From contig NZ_BMZE01000001.1 of the NCBI RefSeq assembly GCF_014652635.1, positions 237,206 through 301,205 on the forward strand: 64,000 nt of DNA, written 5' to 3'. This DNA comes from Devosia pacifica (GTDB taxonomy: Bacteria > Pseudomonadota > Alphaproteobacteria > Rhizobiales > Devosiaceae). Positions 38,829-48,344 of this stretch are shown one piece after another (position 1 is the first letter of the stretch; each line of letters opens with the position of its first letter). A model generated the notes under the pieces. The model made no database searches and had not been told where the DNA came from. It saw nothing but the letters and a program-made list of their open reading frames with translations. Position numbers and translations under genes: made by a program.

Positions 38829-39848
38829 ATGGCGCGTAAGGCGGCGGCCTCAAAGGCCAAGGCGCAGTCCAACCTGCCCGAACTGACAGAAGATCAGGAA
38901 AGGCAGGTCTACAGGGACATGCTGCTTGTGAGGCGGTTTGAGGAGAAGGCCGGCCAGATGTACGGCCAGGGCCTGATCGGCGGCTTTTGCCACCTCTATA
39001 TTGGTCAGGAAGCGGTTGTGGCCGGTGTTACGCTAGCCAGCCGCAAGGGCGAAGACGCACAGATAACCGGCTATCGCGATCACGGGCACATGCTGGCCAT
39101 GGGCCTCGATCCGAAAGGGGTGATGGCCGAGCTGACCGGACGGCAGGGCGGCCTTTCCAAGGGGAAGGGCGGCTCCATGCACATGTTCTCAAACGAACAT
39201 CGGTTCTACGGCGGCAATGGTATCGTTGGCGCTCAGGTTTCGCTTGGCACCGGTCTCGCCTTCGCAGCGAAATATCGCGGCGAAGACACCGTCAGCCTTA
39301 CTTACTTTGGTGACGGAGCTGCCAATCAGGGCCAGGTCTACGAGAGCTTCAACATGGCCAAGCTCTGGAAGCTCCCGATTGTCTACATCATTGAGAACAA
39401 CAAGTACGCCATGGGCACATCGGTTGAGCGGTCGGCAGCGACCACCGATTTGTCTCAGCGCGGCCTCAGCTTTGATATTCCGGGCGAGCAGGTGGATGGG
39501 ATGGACGTCCGCATGACGTTCGATGCCGCCAAGCGCGCCATCGAGCACGCTCGCGAGGGGAACGGCCCCTATATCATCGAAATGCTCACCTACCGCTATC
39601 GCGGCCACTCGATGTCCGATCCGGCTAAGTACCGCACGCGGGACGAAGTCACGCAGTACCGGCAGGAACGCGATCCGATTGAGCAGGTAAAAGCCCGCCT
39701 GATCGAGAAGAAGTATGCGACCGAGGACGAGCTCAAGGAGATCGAGAAGGAAATTCGCGCGATCGTCACTGAAGCCGCCGAATTTGCGACCAATGAGCCC
39801 GAGCCCGATGCGTCCGAACTATGGACCGACATCACCATCGCCAACTGA
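38829..39848 (+). CDS. pdhA: Pyruvate dehydrogenase E1 component, alpha subunit
   Basis: A 339-residue E1alpha that decarboxylates pyruvate on thiamine diphosphate with PdhB. It shows GGFCHLYIGQEAVV (near residue 54), GHGHMLAMG-like YRDHGHMLAMG, and the thiamine diphosphate binding motif GDGAANQGQVYESFNMA (near 160). The phosphorylation-loop-like YRYRGHSMSDP is near 256. The N-terminal Ala/Lys-rich 20 residues are low complexity. GGAGCG precedes the ATG. It opens the PDH cluster pdhA-pdhB-pdhC-(SGNH)-lpd. Confidence 0.97.
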   Translation: MARKAAASKAKAQSNLPELTEDQERQVYRDMLLVRRFEEKAGQMYGQGLIGGFCHLYIGQEAVVAGVTLASRKGEDAQITGYRDHGHMLAMGLDPKGVMAELTGRQGGLSKGKGGSMHMFSNEHRFYGGNGIVGAQVSLGTGLAFAAKYRGEDTVSLTYFGDGAANQGQVYESFNMAKLWKLPIVYIIENNKYAMGTSVERSAATTDLSQRGLSFDIPGEQVDGMDVRMTFDAAKRAIEHAREGNGPYIIEMLTYRYRGHSMSDPAKYRTRDEVTQYRQERDPIEQVKARLIEKKYATEDELKEIEKEIRAIVTEAAEFATNEPEPDASELWTDITIAN

Positions 39849-39911
39849 TTTCGGGGATTGGCTGCGCATTGCGCGCCTACCCGTGCCCTTAAGCGTCTTT
39901 GGAGACCATTG

Positions 39912-41342
39912 ATGCCAAATATTCTGATGCCTGCGCTTTCTCCAACGATGGAAGAAGGCAAACTTTCCAAGTGGTTGGTAAAGGTCGGCGATAGCGTCAA
40001 CCCCGGTGATGTTCTGGCGGAGATCGAGACCGACAAGGCAACTATGGAAGTCGAATCGGTAGACTCCGGCACTGTGAAAGAGATCATGGTTGAGGAAGGC
40101 ACCGAAGGCGTGAAGGTGAATACCCCCATCGCTCTGGTGCTGGCTGAGGGTGAGGAGGCGCCAGCCGGCGACGAGACGCCGAAGCAGGACGCAGGGGAGG
40201 ACGCTGACAAGAGCGAGGATGGCGAGAAGGCGGAAAAGGACGAGGAAGACGTCCGCGCCGAAGCAGAATCCGGGCAGCCCGGTGCCAAGACTGCGGCAAC
40301 ACCGGATGCGCCCAAGTTCAAGCCGGCTGCAGACCCTGACCTGCCGGACGATGTCGAGATGGTCGAGATGACCGTCCGTCAGGCTCTGAACGAAGCGATG
40401 GCTGAAGAAATGCGCCGCGATGAAGATGTCTTCATCATGGGCGAGGAAGTTGCCGAGTATCAGGGCGCCTACAAGATCACGCAGGGCCTTCTGCAGGAAT
40501 TCGGTCCGCGTCGCGTTGTCGATACTCCCATTACCGAGCATGGTTTTGCTGGCCTGGGCGTCGGCGCCGCCTTTGCAGGGTTGAAGCCCATCGTCGAGTT
40601 CATGACCTGGAATTTCGGCATGCAGGCGATCGACCAGATCATCAACTCTGCTGCCAAGCAGCTTTATATGTCTGGTGGTCAGGTCACGGCACCGATGGTG
40701 TTCCGCGGCCCGAACGGTGCTGCAGCACGTGTTGGTGCACAGCACAGCCAGGATTACACCGCCTGGTACAGCCACGTTCCTGGCCTGATCGTCATTGCGC
40801 CATATAGCGCCGCCGACGCGAAGGGGCTCCTGAAAGCCGCGATCCGCAATCCCAATCCTGTGATCTTCCTCGAAAACGAAATCCTCTACGGCTCTTCCGG
40901 TGAAGTGCCGAAGATGGACGATTTCGTCCTGCCGATCGGTAAGGCTCGGATCGCCCGCGAAGGTAAGGACGTGACCATTGTCTCGTTCTCGATGGGTATG
41001 CGCTACGCCACGCAGGCTACCGAAAAGCTGGTCGCGGCCGGTGTTGATGTCGAACTGATCGACTTACGCACCATCCGGCCGATGGATTTCGACACCGTGC
41101 TGGAAAGCGTCAAGAAGACGGGTCGCTGCGTCACGGTGGAAGAGGGCTGGCCGCAGGGTTCGGTCGGTTCCGAAATTGCTGCCCGCCTGATGGAACAGGC
41201 CTTCGATTATCTCGATGCGCCGGTTACCCGTGTTACCGGCAAGGACGTTCCGTTGCCCTACGCCGCGAACCTCGAAAAAATGGCCCTGCCGAACGTCGAT
41301 GAAGTCATCGCGGCGGTGAACGCCGTGACCTACCGGTCCTAA
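39912..41342 (+). CDS. pdhB: Pyruvate dehydrogenase E1 component, beta subunit with N-terminal lipoyl domain
   Basis: A 476-residue E1beta. Residues 1-80 are a lipoyl domain (lipoylated lysine K42 in [10 protein letters not shown]). An acidic linker rich in E, K, D and A spans about 80-150. The transketolase-like catalytic part follows ([48 protein letters not shown]) with a C-terminal domain. Carrying a lipoyl domain on E1beta is characteristic of alphaproteobacterial PDH. The start at 39912 has GGAG seven bases upstream. Confidence 0.97.
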   Translation: MPNILMPALSPTMEEGKLSKWLVKVGDSVNPGDVLAEIETDKATMEVESVDSGTVKEIMVEEGTEGVKVNTPIALVLAEGEEAPAGDETPKQDAGEDADKSEDGEKAEKDEEDVRAEAESGQPGAKTAATPDAPKFKPAADPDLPDDVEMVEMTVRQALNEAMAEEMRRDEDVFIMGEEVAEYQGAYKITQGLLQEFGPRRVVDTPITEHGFAGLGVGAAFAGLKPIVEFMTWNFGMQAIDQIINSAAKQLYMSGGQVTAPMVFRGPNGAAARVGAQHSQDYTAWYSHVPGLIVIAPYSAADAKGLLKAAIRNPNPVIFLENEILYGSSGEVPKMDDFVLPIGKARIAREGKDVTIVSFSMGMRYATQATEKLVAAGVDVELIDLRTIRPMDFDTVLESVKKTGRCVTVEEGWPQGSVGSEIAARLMEQAFDYLDAPVTRVTGKDVPLPYAANLEKMALPNVDEVIAAVNAVTYRS

Positions 41343-41353
41343 GGAGCCTCGCC

Positions 41354-42784
41354 ATGCCGATAGATATCACCATGCCGGCGCTCTCTCCCACGATGGAGGA
41401 GGGGACGCTCGCGAAATGGCACGTCAAGGAAGGCGATACGGTCTCCGCTGGAGACGTCATTGCCGAGATCGAAACCGATAAGGCCACGATGGAAGTCGAG
41501 GCCGTCGACGAAGGCACTATCGGCAAGATTTCGGTCGCCGAGGGCACCGAGAACGTCAAGGTCAACGCCGTGATTGCCGTCCTGCTTCAGGAGGGTGAGA
41601 GCGAAGGCGATATCGCAAGCTCAGGCGAGAGCGACACTGCCGGCAAAAAGGCCTCTGAGGAGAAGTCTTCCGATAAAGGCTCCAGCGAGAAACCGGAAGA
41701 CGCCAAGGAAGACAGCCCCAAGGAGCCGAACTCGGAACAACCCGAAGGTTTCGAGCCGCCGGCAAAGCCGAGCGAGTCGCGCCAGCCCACCACCAATGGG
41801 CAGGCTGCGTCCCCGGAGAAGTCTGCACCCTCTGCGTCGGGAGACGAAAAACGCGTATTCTCCTCTCCCCTGGCTCGTCGCCTTGCGAAAGAAGCTGGCG
41901 TCGATATCGCCTCCATCCCCGGATCCGGTCCGAAAGGACGCGTCATCAAGGCGGATGTTGAGGCTGTAAAATCCGGCAAGCTCGAGACAAAGCCGGCACC
42001 GTCAAAGGGTGCAGCACCCGGACCGGCAGCCGCCGCAGGAGGTATGTCGAAGGACCAGGTCATGGCCCTTTACGAAGAGGGCAGCTACGAAGTGGTAGCG
42101 AACGACGGCATGCGCCGGACAGTCGCTGCGCGTCTGACCGAGTCCAAGCAGACGGTGCCACACTTCTACCTCACAATCGATTGCCGCATCGACCAGCTGA
42201 TGCAGGCGCGCGAACAGATCAACGCTCAGGCGCCGAAGAACAAGGACGGCAAGCCGGAATACAAGCTGTCGGTCAACGACTTCATCATGAAGGCCTGGGC
42301 CGTTGCGCTACAGCGTGTCCCTGCGGCAAATGCAACATGGGCCGGCGACTCGATCCTTTACCACAAGCGCTCGGACGTGGCCGTGGCCGTGGCTGTGCCC
42401 GGTGGCCTGTTCACGCCGGTGGTGAAATCGTGCGATACCAAGACCCTGCGCCAGATCTCGGATGAAGTGAAGGATCTTGCGTCCCGCGCCCGCTCGAAAA
42501 AGCTCGCGCCGCATGAATACCAGGGTGGTGCGACTTCGGTGTCCAATCTCGGCATGTACGGCATCAAGCATTTCGGCGCCGTCATCAATCCGCCGCACGG
42601 CACGATCCTCGCGGTTGGCGCCGGTGAGGAGCGCGTCTATGCGGAAAAAGGCGAGATCAAAACCGGGCAGTTCATGACCTGCACGCTCTCGTGCGACCAC
42701 CGTTCGGTCGACGGCGCGCTGGGTGCCGAGGTGCTTGGCGTCTTCCGCGGGTTGATTGAAAATCCCGTCATGATGTTGGCGTGA
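41354..42784 (+). CDS. pdhC: Dihydrolipoamide acetyltransferase (PDH E2)
   Basis: A 476-residue E2 core protein. It has one lipoyl domain (K43 in [10 protein letters not shown]), a long charged linker (about 80-165), and a peripheral subunit-binding domain ([18 protein letters not shown], then [13 protein letters not shown]). The acetyltransferase domain runs from about 235 to 476 and ends with the active-site motif [15 protein letters not shown]. It moves the acetyl group to coenzyme A. It lies 11 bases after pdhB, with AAGGAGCC before the ATG. Confidence 0.97.
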   Translation: MPIDITMPALSPTMEEGTLAKWHVKEGDTVSAGDVIAEIETDKATMEVEAVDEGTIGKISVAEGTENVKVNAVIAVLLQEGESEGDIASSGESDTAGKKASEEKSSDKGSSEKPEDAKEDSPKEPNSEQPEGFEPPAKPSESRQPTTNGQAASPEKSAPSASGDEKRVFSSPLARRLAKEAGVDIASIPGSGPKGRVIKADVEAVKSGKLETKPAPSKGAAPGPAAAAGGMSKDQVMALYEEGSYEVVANDGMRRTVAARLTESKQTVPHFYLTIDCRIDQLMQAREQINAQAPKNKDGKPEYKLSVNDFIMKAWAVALQRVPAANATWAGDSILYHKRSDVAVAVAVPGGLFTPVVKSCDTKTLRQISDEVKDLASRARSKKLAPHEYQGGATSVSNLGMYGIKHFGAVINPPHGTILAVGAGEERVYAEKGEIKTGQFMTCTLSCDHRSVDGALGAEVLGVFRGLIENPVMMLA

Positions 42785-42794
42785 GGATCAAGCC

Positions 42795-43436
42795 ATGAAG
42801 ACCATTCTGGCCTATGGCGATAGCCTGACCTATGGCGCGAGCCCCATAAAGGATGGCCCGCGTCACGCCTACGAAGATCGCTGGCCGACTGCGCTCGAAG
42901 CCGCACTTGGCGGGTCTGCTCGGGTGATTGCCGAAGGCCTGGGCGGGCGCACCACTGTTTTCGATGATCATTCGAGCCTTGCGGACCGCAATGGCGCCCG
43001 CTTGCTGCCGACGCTTCTCGACAGCCACAAGCCGCTTGATCTGGTGATCATCATGCTCGGCACCAATGATCTGAAGATCTACATCAATGGCACCGCGTTC
43101 GGCGCCGCGATGGGCATCAAGCGTCTCATCCAGATCGTGCGCCAGCATCCTTATGACGCGGGCCAGCCTGTGCCGCAGGTTGTTGTCGTCGCCCCGCCGC
43201 TAACGGTCGAAACCGACAATGCGGATCTGCACGCTATGTTTGCCCCCCGCGCGGATGAGGCAAAGCTGTTCGACCACTACTACAGTCGTGTCGCCATGGA
43301 GGCCGGTGCCGGATATTTCAACGCCGCCACTGTCGCGACAGCCGATGCCCGCGATGGTGTGCACCTCGACGCGGAGAACACCCGCGCCATCGGCACTGGC
43401 CTGGTGCCGGTCGTAAAATCTCTGCTGGCGCTATAG
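42795..43436 (+). CDS. SGNH/GDSL hydrolase family protein within the PDH operon
   Basis: A 213-residue esterase-like protein with the four SGNH blocks: YGDSLTYGA (residues 7-15, catalytic serine), the glycine of the GLGGR segment near 53, IIMLGTNDLK near 93 (asparagine), and the C-terminal DGVHLD (catalytic aspartate and histidine). No signal peptide is visible, so it is probably cytosolic. Its substrate is unknown. It is inserted between pdhC and lpd with only 10- and 32-base gaps, so it is co-transcribed. Confidence 0.88.
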   Translation: MKTILAYGDSLTYGASPIKDGPRHAYEDRWPTALEAALGGSARVIAEGLGGRTTVFDDHSSLADRNGARLLPTLLDSHKPLDLVIIMLGTNDLKIYINGTAFGAAMGIKRLIQIVRQHPYDAGQPVPQVVVVAPPLTVETDNADLHAMFAPRADEAKLFDHYYSRVAMEAGAGYFNAATVATADARDGVHLDAENTRAIGTGLVPVVKSLLAL

Positions 43437-43468
43437 CCGCCGCATCCCAACCAGTTCGGAGAGGCCAC

Positions 43469-44908
43469 ATGGCTGATCAATACGATCTCATCGTCATCGG
43501 CGCCGGTCCCGGCGGCTATATCGCCGCGATCCGCGGCGCACAGCTTGGCATGAAGGTCGCAATCGTCGAACGCGAGCACATGGCTGGCATCTGCTCCAAC
43601 TGGGGCTGTATTCCCACAAAGGCATTGCTGCGTTCTGCCGAGATCTATGGCCACATGAACCACGCCAAGGATTACGGTCTCACAGCCGAAAAATTCGGCT
43701 TCGACATCTCGGGAGTAGTCAAACGCTCGCGCGATATCGCCGCGCAGATGAACAATGGCGTCCAGTTCCTTATGAAAAAGAACAAGGTCGACATCATCTG
43801 GGGCGAAGCGCAGATCACCAAGCCCGGTGAGATCAAGGTCGGCAAGCCCACCAAGGAGCCGATGCAGCCAATGGGGCCGGTGCCGAAGAACACCTTGGGC
43901 GAGGGTACCTACAAGGCAAAGAACATCATCATCGCGACGGGTGCGCGTCCGCGCGTGCTTCCGGGCATCGAGCCGGATGGAAAGCAGATTTGGACCTATT
44001 TCGAGGCAATGAAGCCCGAAACAATGCCGAAATCTGTCGTCGTCATGGGCTCTGGCGCGATCGGTGTCGAATTTGCCTCGTTTTACCGCTCCATGGGCGC
44101 AGAGGTCACGATCATCGAATTGCTGCCGCAGATCCTGCCGGTCGAGGATGCCGAGATCGCCGCGATGGCACGCAAGCGCTTCGAAAAACGCGGCATCAAG
44201 ATTCTCACCGAAGCCAAGGTGACGAAAGTCGACAAGTCGAAATCCGGCGTCACGGCTCATGTCGAGACGAAGGACGGCAAGACCCAGAAGGTCGAAGGCG
44301 AAAAACTGATCTCTGCCATCGGGGTTCAGTGCAATACTGAAGGCCTCAACCTCGACAAGCTTGGCGTAAAGATCGAGCGCGGTGCCATCGTCATCGATGA
44401 GCACGGTCGCACGAGCGTCGATGGCATCTGGGCCATCGGCGACGTCGCTGGCGCGCCAATGCTTGCGCACAAGGCCGAACATGAAGCCGTCATCACCGTC
44501 GAGGCAATGGCTGGGCACAAAGTACACGGGCTCGATAAGTTGAAGGTACCGGGCTGCACTTATTGCGAGCCACAGATTGCCAGCGTTGGCCTCAACGAGG
44601 CGAAGGCCAAAGAGCTCGGCCGCGACGTGAAGATCGGTCGGTTCCCGTTTGTGGGCAATGGTAAGGCCATTGCCCTTGGCGAGCCCGATGGCTTGGTGAA
44701 AACCATCTTCGATGCCAAGACGGGCGAACTTTTGGGCGCGCATATGATCGGCGCTGAAGTCACCGAGCTCATACAGGGCTTTGTCGTCTCGATGAATCTT
44801 GAGACGACGGAAGAAGAGCTGATGCACACCATCTTCCCGCACCCCACGCTCAGCGAGACGATGAAGGAAAGCGTGCTGGATGCCTACGGGCGCGCGCTCA
44901 ACATCTAG
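43469..44908 (+). CDS. lpdA: Dihydrolipoyl dehydrogenase (E3)
   Basis: A 479-residue flavoprotein disulfide reductase. The FAD motif is VIGAGPGGYIAAIRGAQLG (residues 10-28) and the redox-active disulfide is in GICSNWGCIPTKALL (near 45-50). The NAD motif is VVMGSGAIGVEFASFY near 191, and the C-terminal active-site HPTLSE lies near 463. It reoxidises dihydrolipoyl groups of E2. As the last PDH gene it may also serve other 2-oxoacid dehydrogenases. A long open frame opposite it on the - strand is a coding shadow. Confidence 0.97.
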   Translation: MADQYDLIVIGAGPGGYIAAIRGAQLGMKVAIVEREHMAGICSNWGCIPTKALLRSAEIYGHMNHAKDYGLTAEKFGFDISGVVKRSRDIAAQMNNGVQFLMKKNKVDIIWGEAQITKPGEIKVGKPTKEPMQPMGPVPKNTLGEGTYKAKNIIIATGARPRVLPGIEPDGKQIWTYFEAMKPETMPKSVVVMGSGAIGVEFASFYRSMGAEVTIIELLPQILPVEDAEIAAMARKRFEKRGIKILTEAKVTKVDKSKSGVTAHVETKDGKTQKVEGEKLISAIGVQCNTEGLNLDKLGVKIERGAIVIDEHGRTSVDGIWAIGDVAGAPMLAHKAEHEAVITVEAMAGHKVHGLDKLKVPGCTYCEPQIASVGLNEAKAKELGRDVKIGRFPFVGNGKAIALGEPDGLVKTIFDAKTGELLGAHMIGAEVTELIQGFVVSMNLETTEEELMHTIFPHPTLSETMKESVLDAYGRALNI

Positions 44909-44928
44909 AATTCACAGGATTACGTTGC

Positions 44929-45969
44929 ATGGTTAGAGCCATTCAGGTCGGACTCGGCGGTTGGGGCTTCAATTGGAGCCAGGAAGTCATCCCGGCTGTT
45001 TCCGAAGTCGAGATCGTTGCTTATGTCGACGCCAATCCGGAAGCGACCGAGCGCGTCCAGACCAAGCTCGGCGCCTCGGCAGGCATGTGCTTTCAAAGCC
45101 TTGAAGACGCCGACAAGGCGGTTGACGCCGATCTCGTGATCGCAACGCTTCGCACCGATGCGCACTATCCTGTTGTGAAGCAGGCTTTGCAGCTCGGCTA
45201 TAACGTGATTGTCGAGAAGCCGTTCGCCTCGACCGTTGCGGAAGCCAAGGAACTCGTTGCCCTTGCCGAGTCTCAGCAGCGTGTACTGATGGTCAGCCAG
45301 AATTACCGCTTCTACCCGGCACCCATAGCGGTGCAGCAGCTGATGGCTACGCAGAAATTCGGTCCGATCAATCAGGTTTCTATCGATTTCAGGCGTCATG
45401 CGCCGACGCAGGGCTATCGCTATTGGGATATGCCGGACCCGCTCCTGGCGGACATGTCGATCCACCATTTCGACCTTATGCGGATGGTGCTCAATGACGA
45501 CCCGGTGCGCGTCTCGTGCCGCACGTGGAATCCGGAAGGAAGCCCATTCGCCTATCATCCGACGGGCGCGGCACTGATTGAATTCAGTAGCGGAACCGTA
45601 GTCAGCTACCGCGCATCATGGGTTTCGAGCGGCAAGAATACGCCGTGGGCAGGCGAGTGGACGATGGATTGCGCCGAAGGCGAAATCTGGTGGACCTCGC
45701 GCGACACGCGGGCAGAGGGAGATCGCCCGGATATCGTCGAGCTTCGTCCTCTCGATGGGCAGCCCGAGCCGATGAAGCTCGAAGACATGGCATACACCGA
45801 CCGCAAGGGCACTTTGGCGACTGTCGCCCGCGTTATCGAGACCGGCAAGAGCCCGGCGCGGTTCAGCTCGGGCAAGGACAATCTGAAGAGCCTGGCACTA
45901 GTCCAGGCGAATATTCTGTCGGCTTCGCGCAATGGCGATTGGGTCTCAATCGAGGAGATTCTGGCGTAA
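44929..45969 (+). CDS. Gfo/Idh/MocA-family oxidoreductase
   Basis: A 346-residue NAD(P)-dependent oxidoreductase. The N-terminal Rossmann half begins IQVGLGGWGFNWSQEVIPAV, with the family dinucleotide glycines in GLGGWG. EKPFAST near residue 94 provides the conserved lysine, and LADMSIHHFDLMRMVL near 173 has the catalytic histidine region. Family members act on sugars, inositols or their derivatives; the substrate here is unknown. It lies 20 bases after lpd and may be read through with it. Confidence 0.85.
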   Translation: MVRAIQVGLGGWGFNWSQEVIPAVSEVEIVAYVDANPEATERVQTKLGASAGMCFQSLEDADKAVDADLVIATLRTDAHYPVVKQALQLGYNVIVEKPFASTVAEAKELVALAESQQRVLMVSQNYRFYPAPIAVQQLMATQKFGPINQVSIDFRRHAPTQGYRYWDMPDPLLADMSIHHFDLMRMVLNDDPVRVSCRTWNPEGSPFAYHPTGAALIEFSSGTVVSYRASWVSSGKNTPWAGEWTMDCAEGEIWWTSRDTRAEGDRPDIVELRPLDGQPEPMKLEDMAYTDRKGTLATVARVIETGKSPARFSSGKDNLKSLALVQANILSASRNGDWVSIEEILA

Positions 45970-46046
45970 TTTTTGCCATAGTCTGCGCATCTTTAGGCCA
46001 GTTTGTGGCGTTGATCAGTCACCATAATCTAACATGAGGGCTGATC

Positions 46047-46301
46047 ATGGAAGGAATAGGCTGGATTGGGGCGATCATCATCGGCGGGATTGCCGGTTGG
46101 ATCGCCGAGAAGATCATGAAGACAGACCACAATCTGCTCATGAACATCATCATGGGCATTTTGGGAGCGTTGATCGCAAACGCTATCCTGGTGTTCGTCT
46201 TCGGAAATACCCTTGGGGGCTGGATTGGCCAGCTTATCGTCGCCGTGGTCGGCGCCTGCCTCCTGATCTGGATCGTAAGAGCCATACGCGGCCGATCCTG
46301 A
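46047..46301 (+). CDS. GlsB/YeaQ/YmgE-family small membrane protein
   Basis: An 84-residue protein with three hydrophobic helices rich in glycine: GWIGAIIIGGIAGWIAEKIM (residues 4-23), then MNIIMGILGALIANAILVFV (32-51), then WIGQLIVAVVGACLLIWIVR (60-79). This is the transglycosylase-associated (YeaQ/YmgE/GlsB) family, which is tied to stress response though without a proven biochemical role. The gene is followed by a strong hairpin and stands alone. Confidence 0.88.
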   Translation: MEGIGWIGAIIIGGIAGWIAEKIMKTDHNLLMNIIMGILGALIANAILVFVFGNTLGGWIGQLIVAVVGACLLIWIVRAIRGRS

Positions 46302-46307
46302 GGATAA

Positions 46308-46333
46308 TTGGGAAGGCTTTCGAGCCTTCCCAA
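46308..46333. terminator. Hairpin terminator with UUCG tetraloop
   Basis: An 11-bp perfect stem (TTGGGAAGGCT and AGCCTTCCCAA) closes on a TTCG tetraloop, a very stable combination in RNA. It begins six bases past the stop of the small membrane protein. Only a weak T stretch follows, so it may terminate or simply protect the 3' end. Confidence 0.7.
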
Positions 46334-46447
46334 ATCTTGCGGCGTTGCCCCAAGCGTAGGGCAGGGTTGCAGCGAAGTCCTTGGGCAATAGGCCGTTTAT
46401 GCCTATATGAAGAAGCGGAATTTAGGCCGTTTCCAAGGATGAGTTGA

Positions 46448-47401
46448 GTGGTCACTTTGATCGAAAGCCGGGCGACCAGCCCGCGTCATCCCGAAAAAGC
46501 ACATCGCGCGGATAACGAGATCAAGCGGAAACCGGATTGGATCCGCGTTAAGGCGCCTGGGTCTCCTATCTATCAGGAAACGCGCAAGATCGTCCGCGAC
46601 AACTCTCTGGTCACCGTATGTGAAGAGGCGGGTTGTCCCAATATTGGCGAGTGCTGGTCAAAGAAGCACGCCACCATGATGATCATGGGAGAAATCTGCA
46701 CCCGCGCATGTGCTTTCTGCAATGTCCGCACCGGTCTTCCTGGCCCTCTGGATCCCAATGAACCAGACAACGTCGCCAACGCGGTCGAGAAGCTCGGGCT
46801 GCAGCATGTCGTGATAACCTCGGTTGACCGCGATGATCTGTCCGATGGCGGAGCTCAGCATTTCGCCGACGTGATCCTCGCCATCCGTGCGCGTAACCCG
46901 AATACAACGATCGAGATCCTGACACCCGACTTCCTGCGCAAGGACGGTGCGCTTGAAGTCGTCGTCGCGGCGAAGCCCGATGTGTTCAACCACAATCTCG
47001 AGACGGTGCCGTCGAAGTATCTCAAGGTTCGGCCGGGCGCCCGCTACTTCCACTCGATCCGCCTTCTGCAAAAGGTCAAGGAGCTGGATCCGGGGATGTT
47101 TACCAAATCCGGCATCATGGTCGGGCTTGGCGAGGAGCGAAACGAAGTCCTTCAATTGATGGATGATCTGCGCAGCGCGGAGGTGGACTTCATCACCATT
47201 GGCCAGTACCTGCAGCCCACGCGCAAGCATCATCCGGTTATGGATTTCGTCACCCCCGAGCAGTTCAAGTCGTACGCCACGGTCGCGCGTGCCAAAGGCT
47301 TTCTGATGGTCTCGGCTAGTCCGCTGACCAGGTCCTCGCATCACGCCGGCGAGGACTTCGAACAACTCCGCGCCGCTCGCAAGGCAAAACTTGGCATCTG
47401 A
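46448..47401 (+). CDS. lipA: Lipoyl synthase
   Basis: A 317-residue radical SAM enzyme that inserts two sulfurs into octanoyl groups on lipoyl domains, including those of PdhB and PdhC nearby. The auxiliary cluster cysteines are in [12 protein letters not shown] (near residue 58) and the radical SAM CxxxCxxC is CTRACAFC (near 84). The C-terminal SSHHAGEDF contains the conserved RSSxH serine. GTG is used as start. Its stop overlaps the next gene's start by one base (TGATG), so translation is coupled. Confidence 0.97.
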   Translation: MVTLIESRATSPRHPEKAHRADNEIKRKPDWIRVKAPGSPIYQETRKIVRDNSLVTVCEEAGCPNIGECWSKKHATMMIMGEICTRACAFCNVRTGLPGPLDPNEPDNVANAVEKLGLQHVVITSVDRDDLSDGGAQHFADVILAIRARNPNTTIEILTPDFLRKDGALEVVVAAKPDVFNHNLETVPSKYLKVRPGARYFHSIRLLQKVKELDPGMFTKSGIMVGLGEERNEVLQLMDDLRSAEVDFITIGQYLQPTRKHHPVMDFVTPEQFKSYATVARAKGFLMVSASPLTRSSHHAGEDFEQLRAARKAKLGI

Positions 47402-47835
47402 TGAAACGCTACTTTGAACGTCACGTCCCGCATCTTCCTGAAAAGATGCTCGAACTTGTTGCAGACCTCGAGTCGTACCCGGAATTCATTCCCAATTGTC
47501 GATCGATGAAGGTGCGTCCGGCAGAAAAGGAGAACGCGCGGTTTGCAACGATGACGCTGAGCTTCGGCCCGATCACGCAGGGTTATACCAGCCGCGTCAC
47601 GAAAAACACGGACGACAATACCATCACCGCGAAAGCGACAGATGGTCCTTTCGCCTATCTTGATAGCGTTTGGCGCTTTGAGAAGGAGGGAATGGGCACG
47701 CGCGTTCGGTTCGAACTCGATTTCAAGATTTCCAACCCCTTCATTGCTGCGGTCGCCGAGCCGGCCTTCGCAGCAAAGCAAGAAGAGATCATGAACGCGT
47801 TCGTCGAAGAAGCGGACCGGCGCTACGGCAAGTGA
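47401..47835 (+). CDS. COQ10/RatA-family START-domain (ubiquinone-binding) protein
   Basis: A 144-residue SRPBCC/START-like protein. It begins with the family motif ERHVPHLPEKMLELVADLESY, cited as ERHVPHLPEKML then ELVADLESYPEFIPNC (near residues 6-33), and has VWRFEKEGMGTRVRFELDFK near 90. Members bind ubiquinone and are needed for efficient respiration (COQ10); the E. coli homologue RatA has also been described as a toxin, which is less likely here. It is translationally coupled to lipA. Confidence 0.87.
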   Translation: MKRYFERHVPHLPEKMLELVADLESYPEFIPNCRSMKVRPAEKENARFATMTLSFGPITQGYTSRVTKNTDDNTITAKATDGPFAYLDSVWRFEKEGMGTRVRFELDFKISNPFIAAVAEPAFAAKQEEIMNAFVEEADRRYGK

Positions 47836-47841
47836 GCGACT

Positions 47842-48342
47842 TCAGTCTCCTTCACTGCTAGTCAACACTTGCCAGACGAGTTCGAGCGCGGCATCGACGC
47901 TCTTGCGACGGATTTCTGAGCGGCTCAACGTGCCGAACTTGTGCTCGATCACAACCGTTGCCAACTCCGAAGATACGGCGACATAAACCAGCCCAACCGG
48001 CTTCTTGTCAGTACCGCCATCGGGACCTGCGACGCCCGTGACGGACACTGCGAAATCGACCCGCGCAGCGTTGCGGGCTCCGTCAGCCATAGCCCGGGCT
48101 ACCTGGTTCGAGACCGCGCCATAGTCGCGTATCAACCGGGCGGGCACGCGTATCATCTTCGATTTGGCACTGTTGGCGTAGGTGATGTAGCTGCCGTAAT
48201 AGGCAGCCGAGGCGCCTGGCACGTCGGTTAGCGCTACGGCGAGCAATCCGCCGGTACAGCTTTCCGCTGTAGCAATTGTCATTTGGCGATTGGCCAGGTT
48301 GTCGATGATGGCTTTTGCCCTGTCTTCACCGGCTTTTGCCAT
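47842..48342 (-). CDS. CinA-family nicotinamide-nucleotide amidohydrolase (PncC)
   Basis: A 166-residue stand-alone CinA C-terminal domain. It has the signature MTIATAESCTGGLLAVALTDVPG (as MTIATAESCTGGLLA, residues 20-34) with the catalytic serine, GSYITYANSAKSKMI, and the loop SVTGVAGPDGGTDKKPVGLV. PncC deamidates nicotinamide mononucleotide in NAD recycling. It lies two bases downstream of ispDF on the same strand and is convergent with the COQ10-like gene. Confidence 0.92.
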   Translation of the reverse strand: MAKAGEDRAKAIIDNLANRQMTIATAESCTGGLLAVALTDVPGASAAYYGSYITYANSAKSKMIRVPARLIRDYGAVSNQVARAMADGARNAARVDFAVSVTGVAGPDGGTDKKPVGLVYVAVSSELATVVIEHKFGTLSRSEIRRKSVDAALELVWQVLTSSEGD

Positions 48343-48344
48343 GT

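Noticed and set aside
47401..47835. RatA-type toxin of a toxin-antitoxin pair
   Set aside because: There is no partner gene; it is coupled to lipA, and the sequence fits the ubiquinone-binding COQ10 role better.
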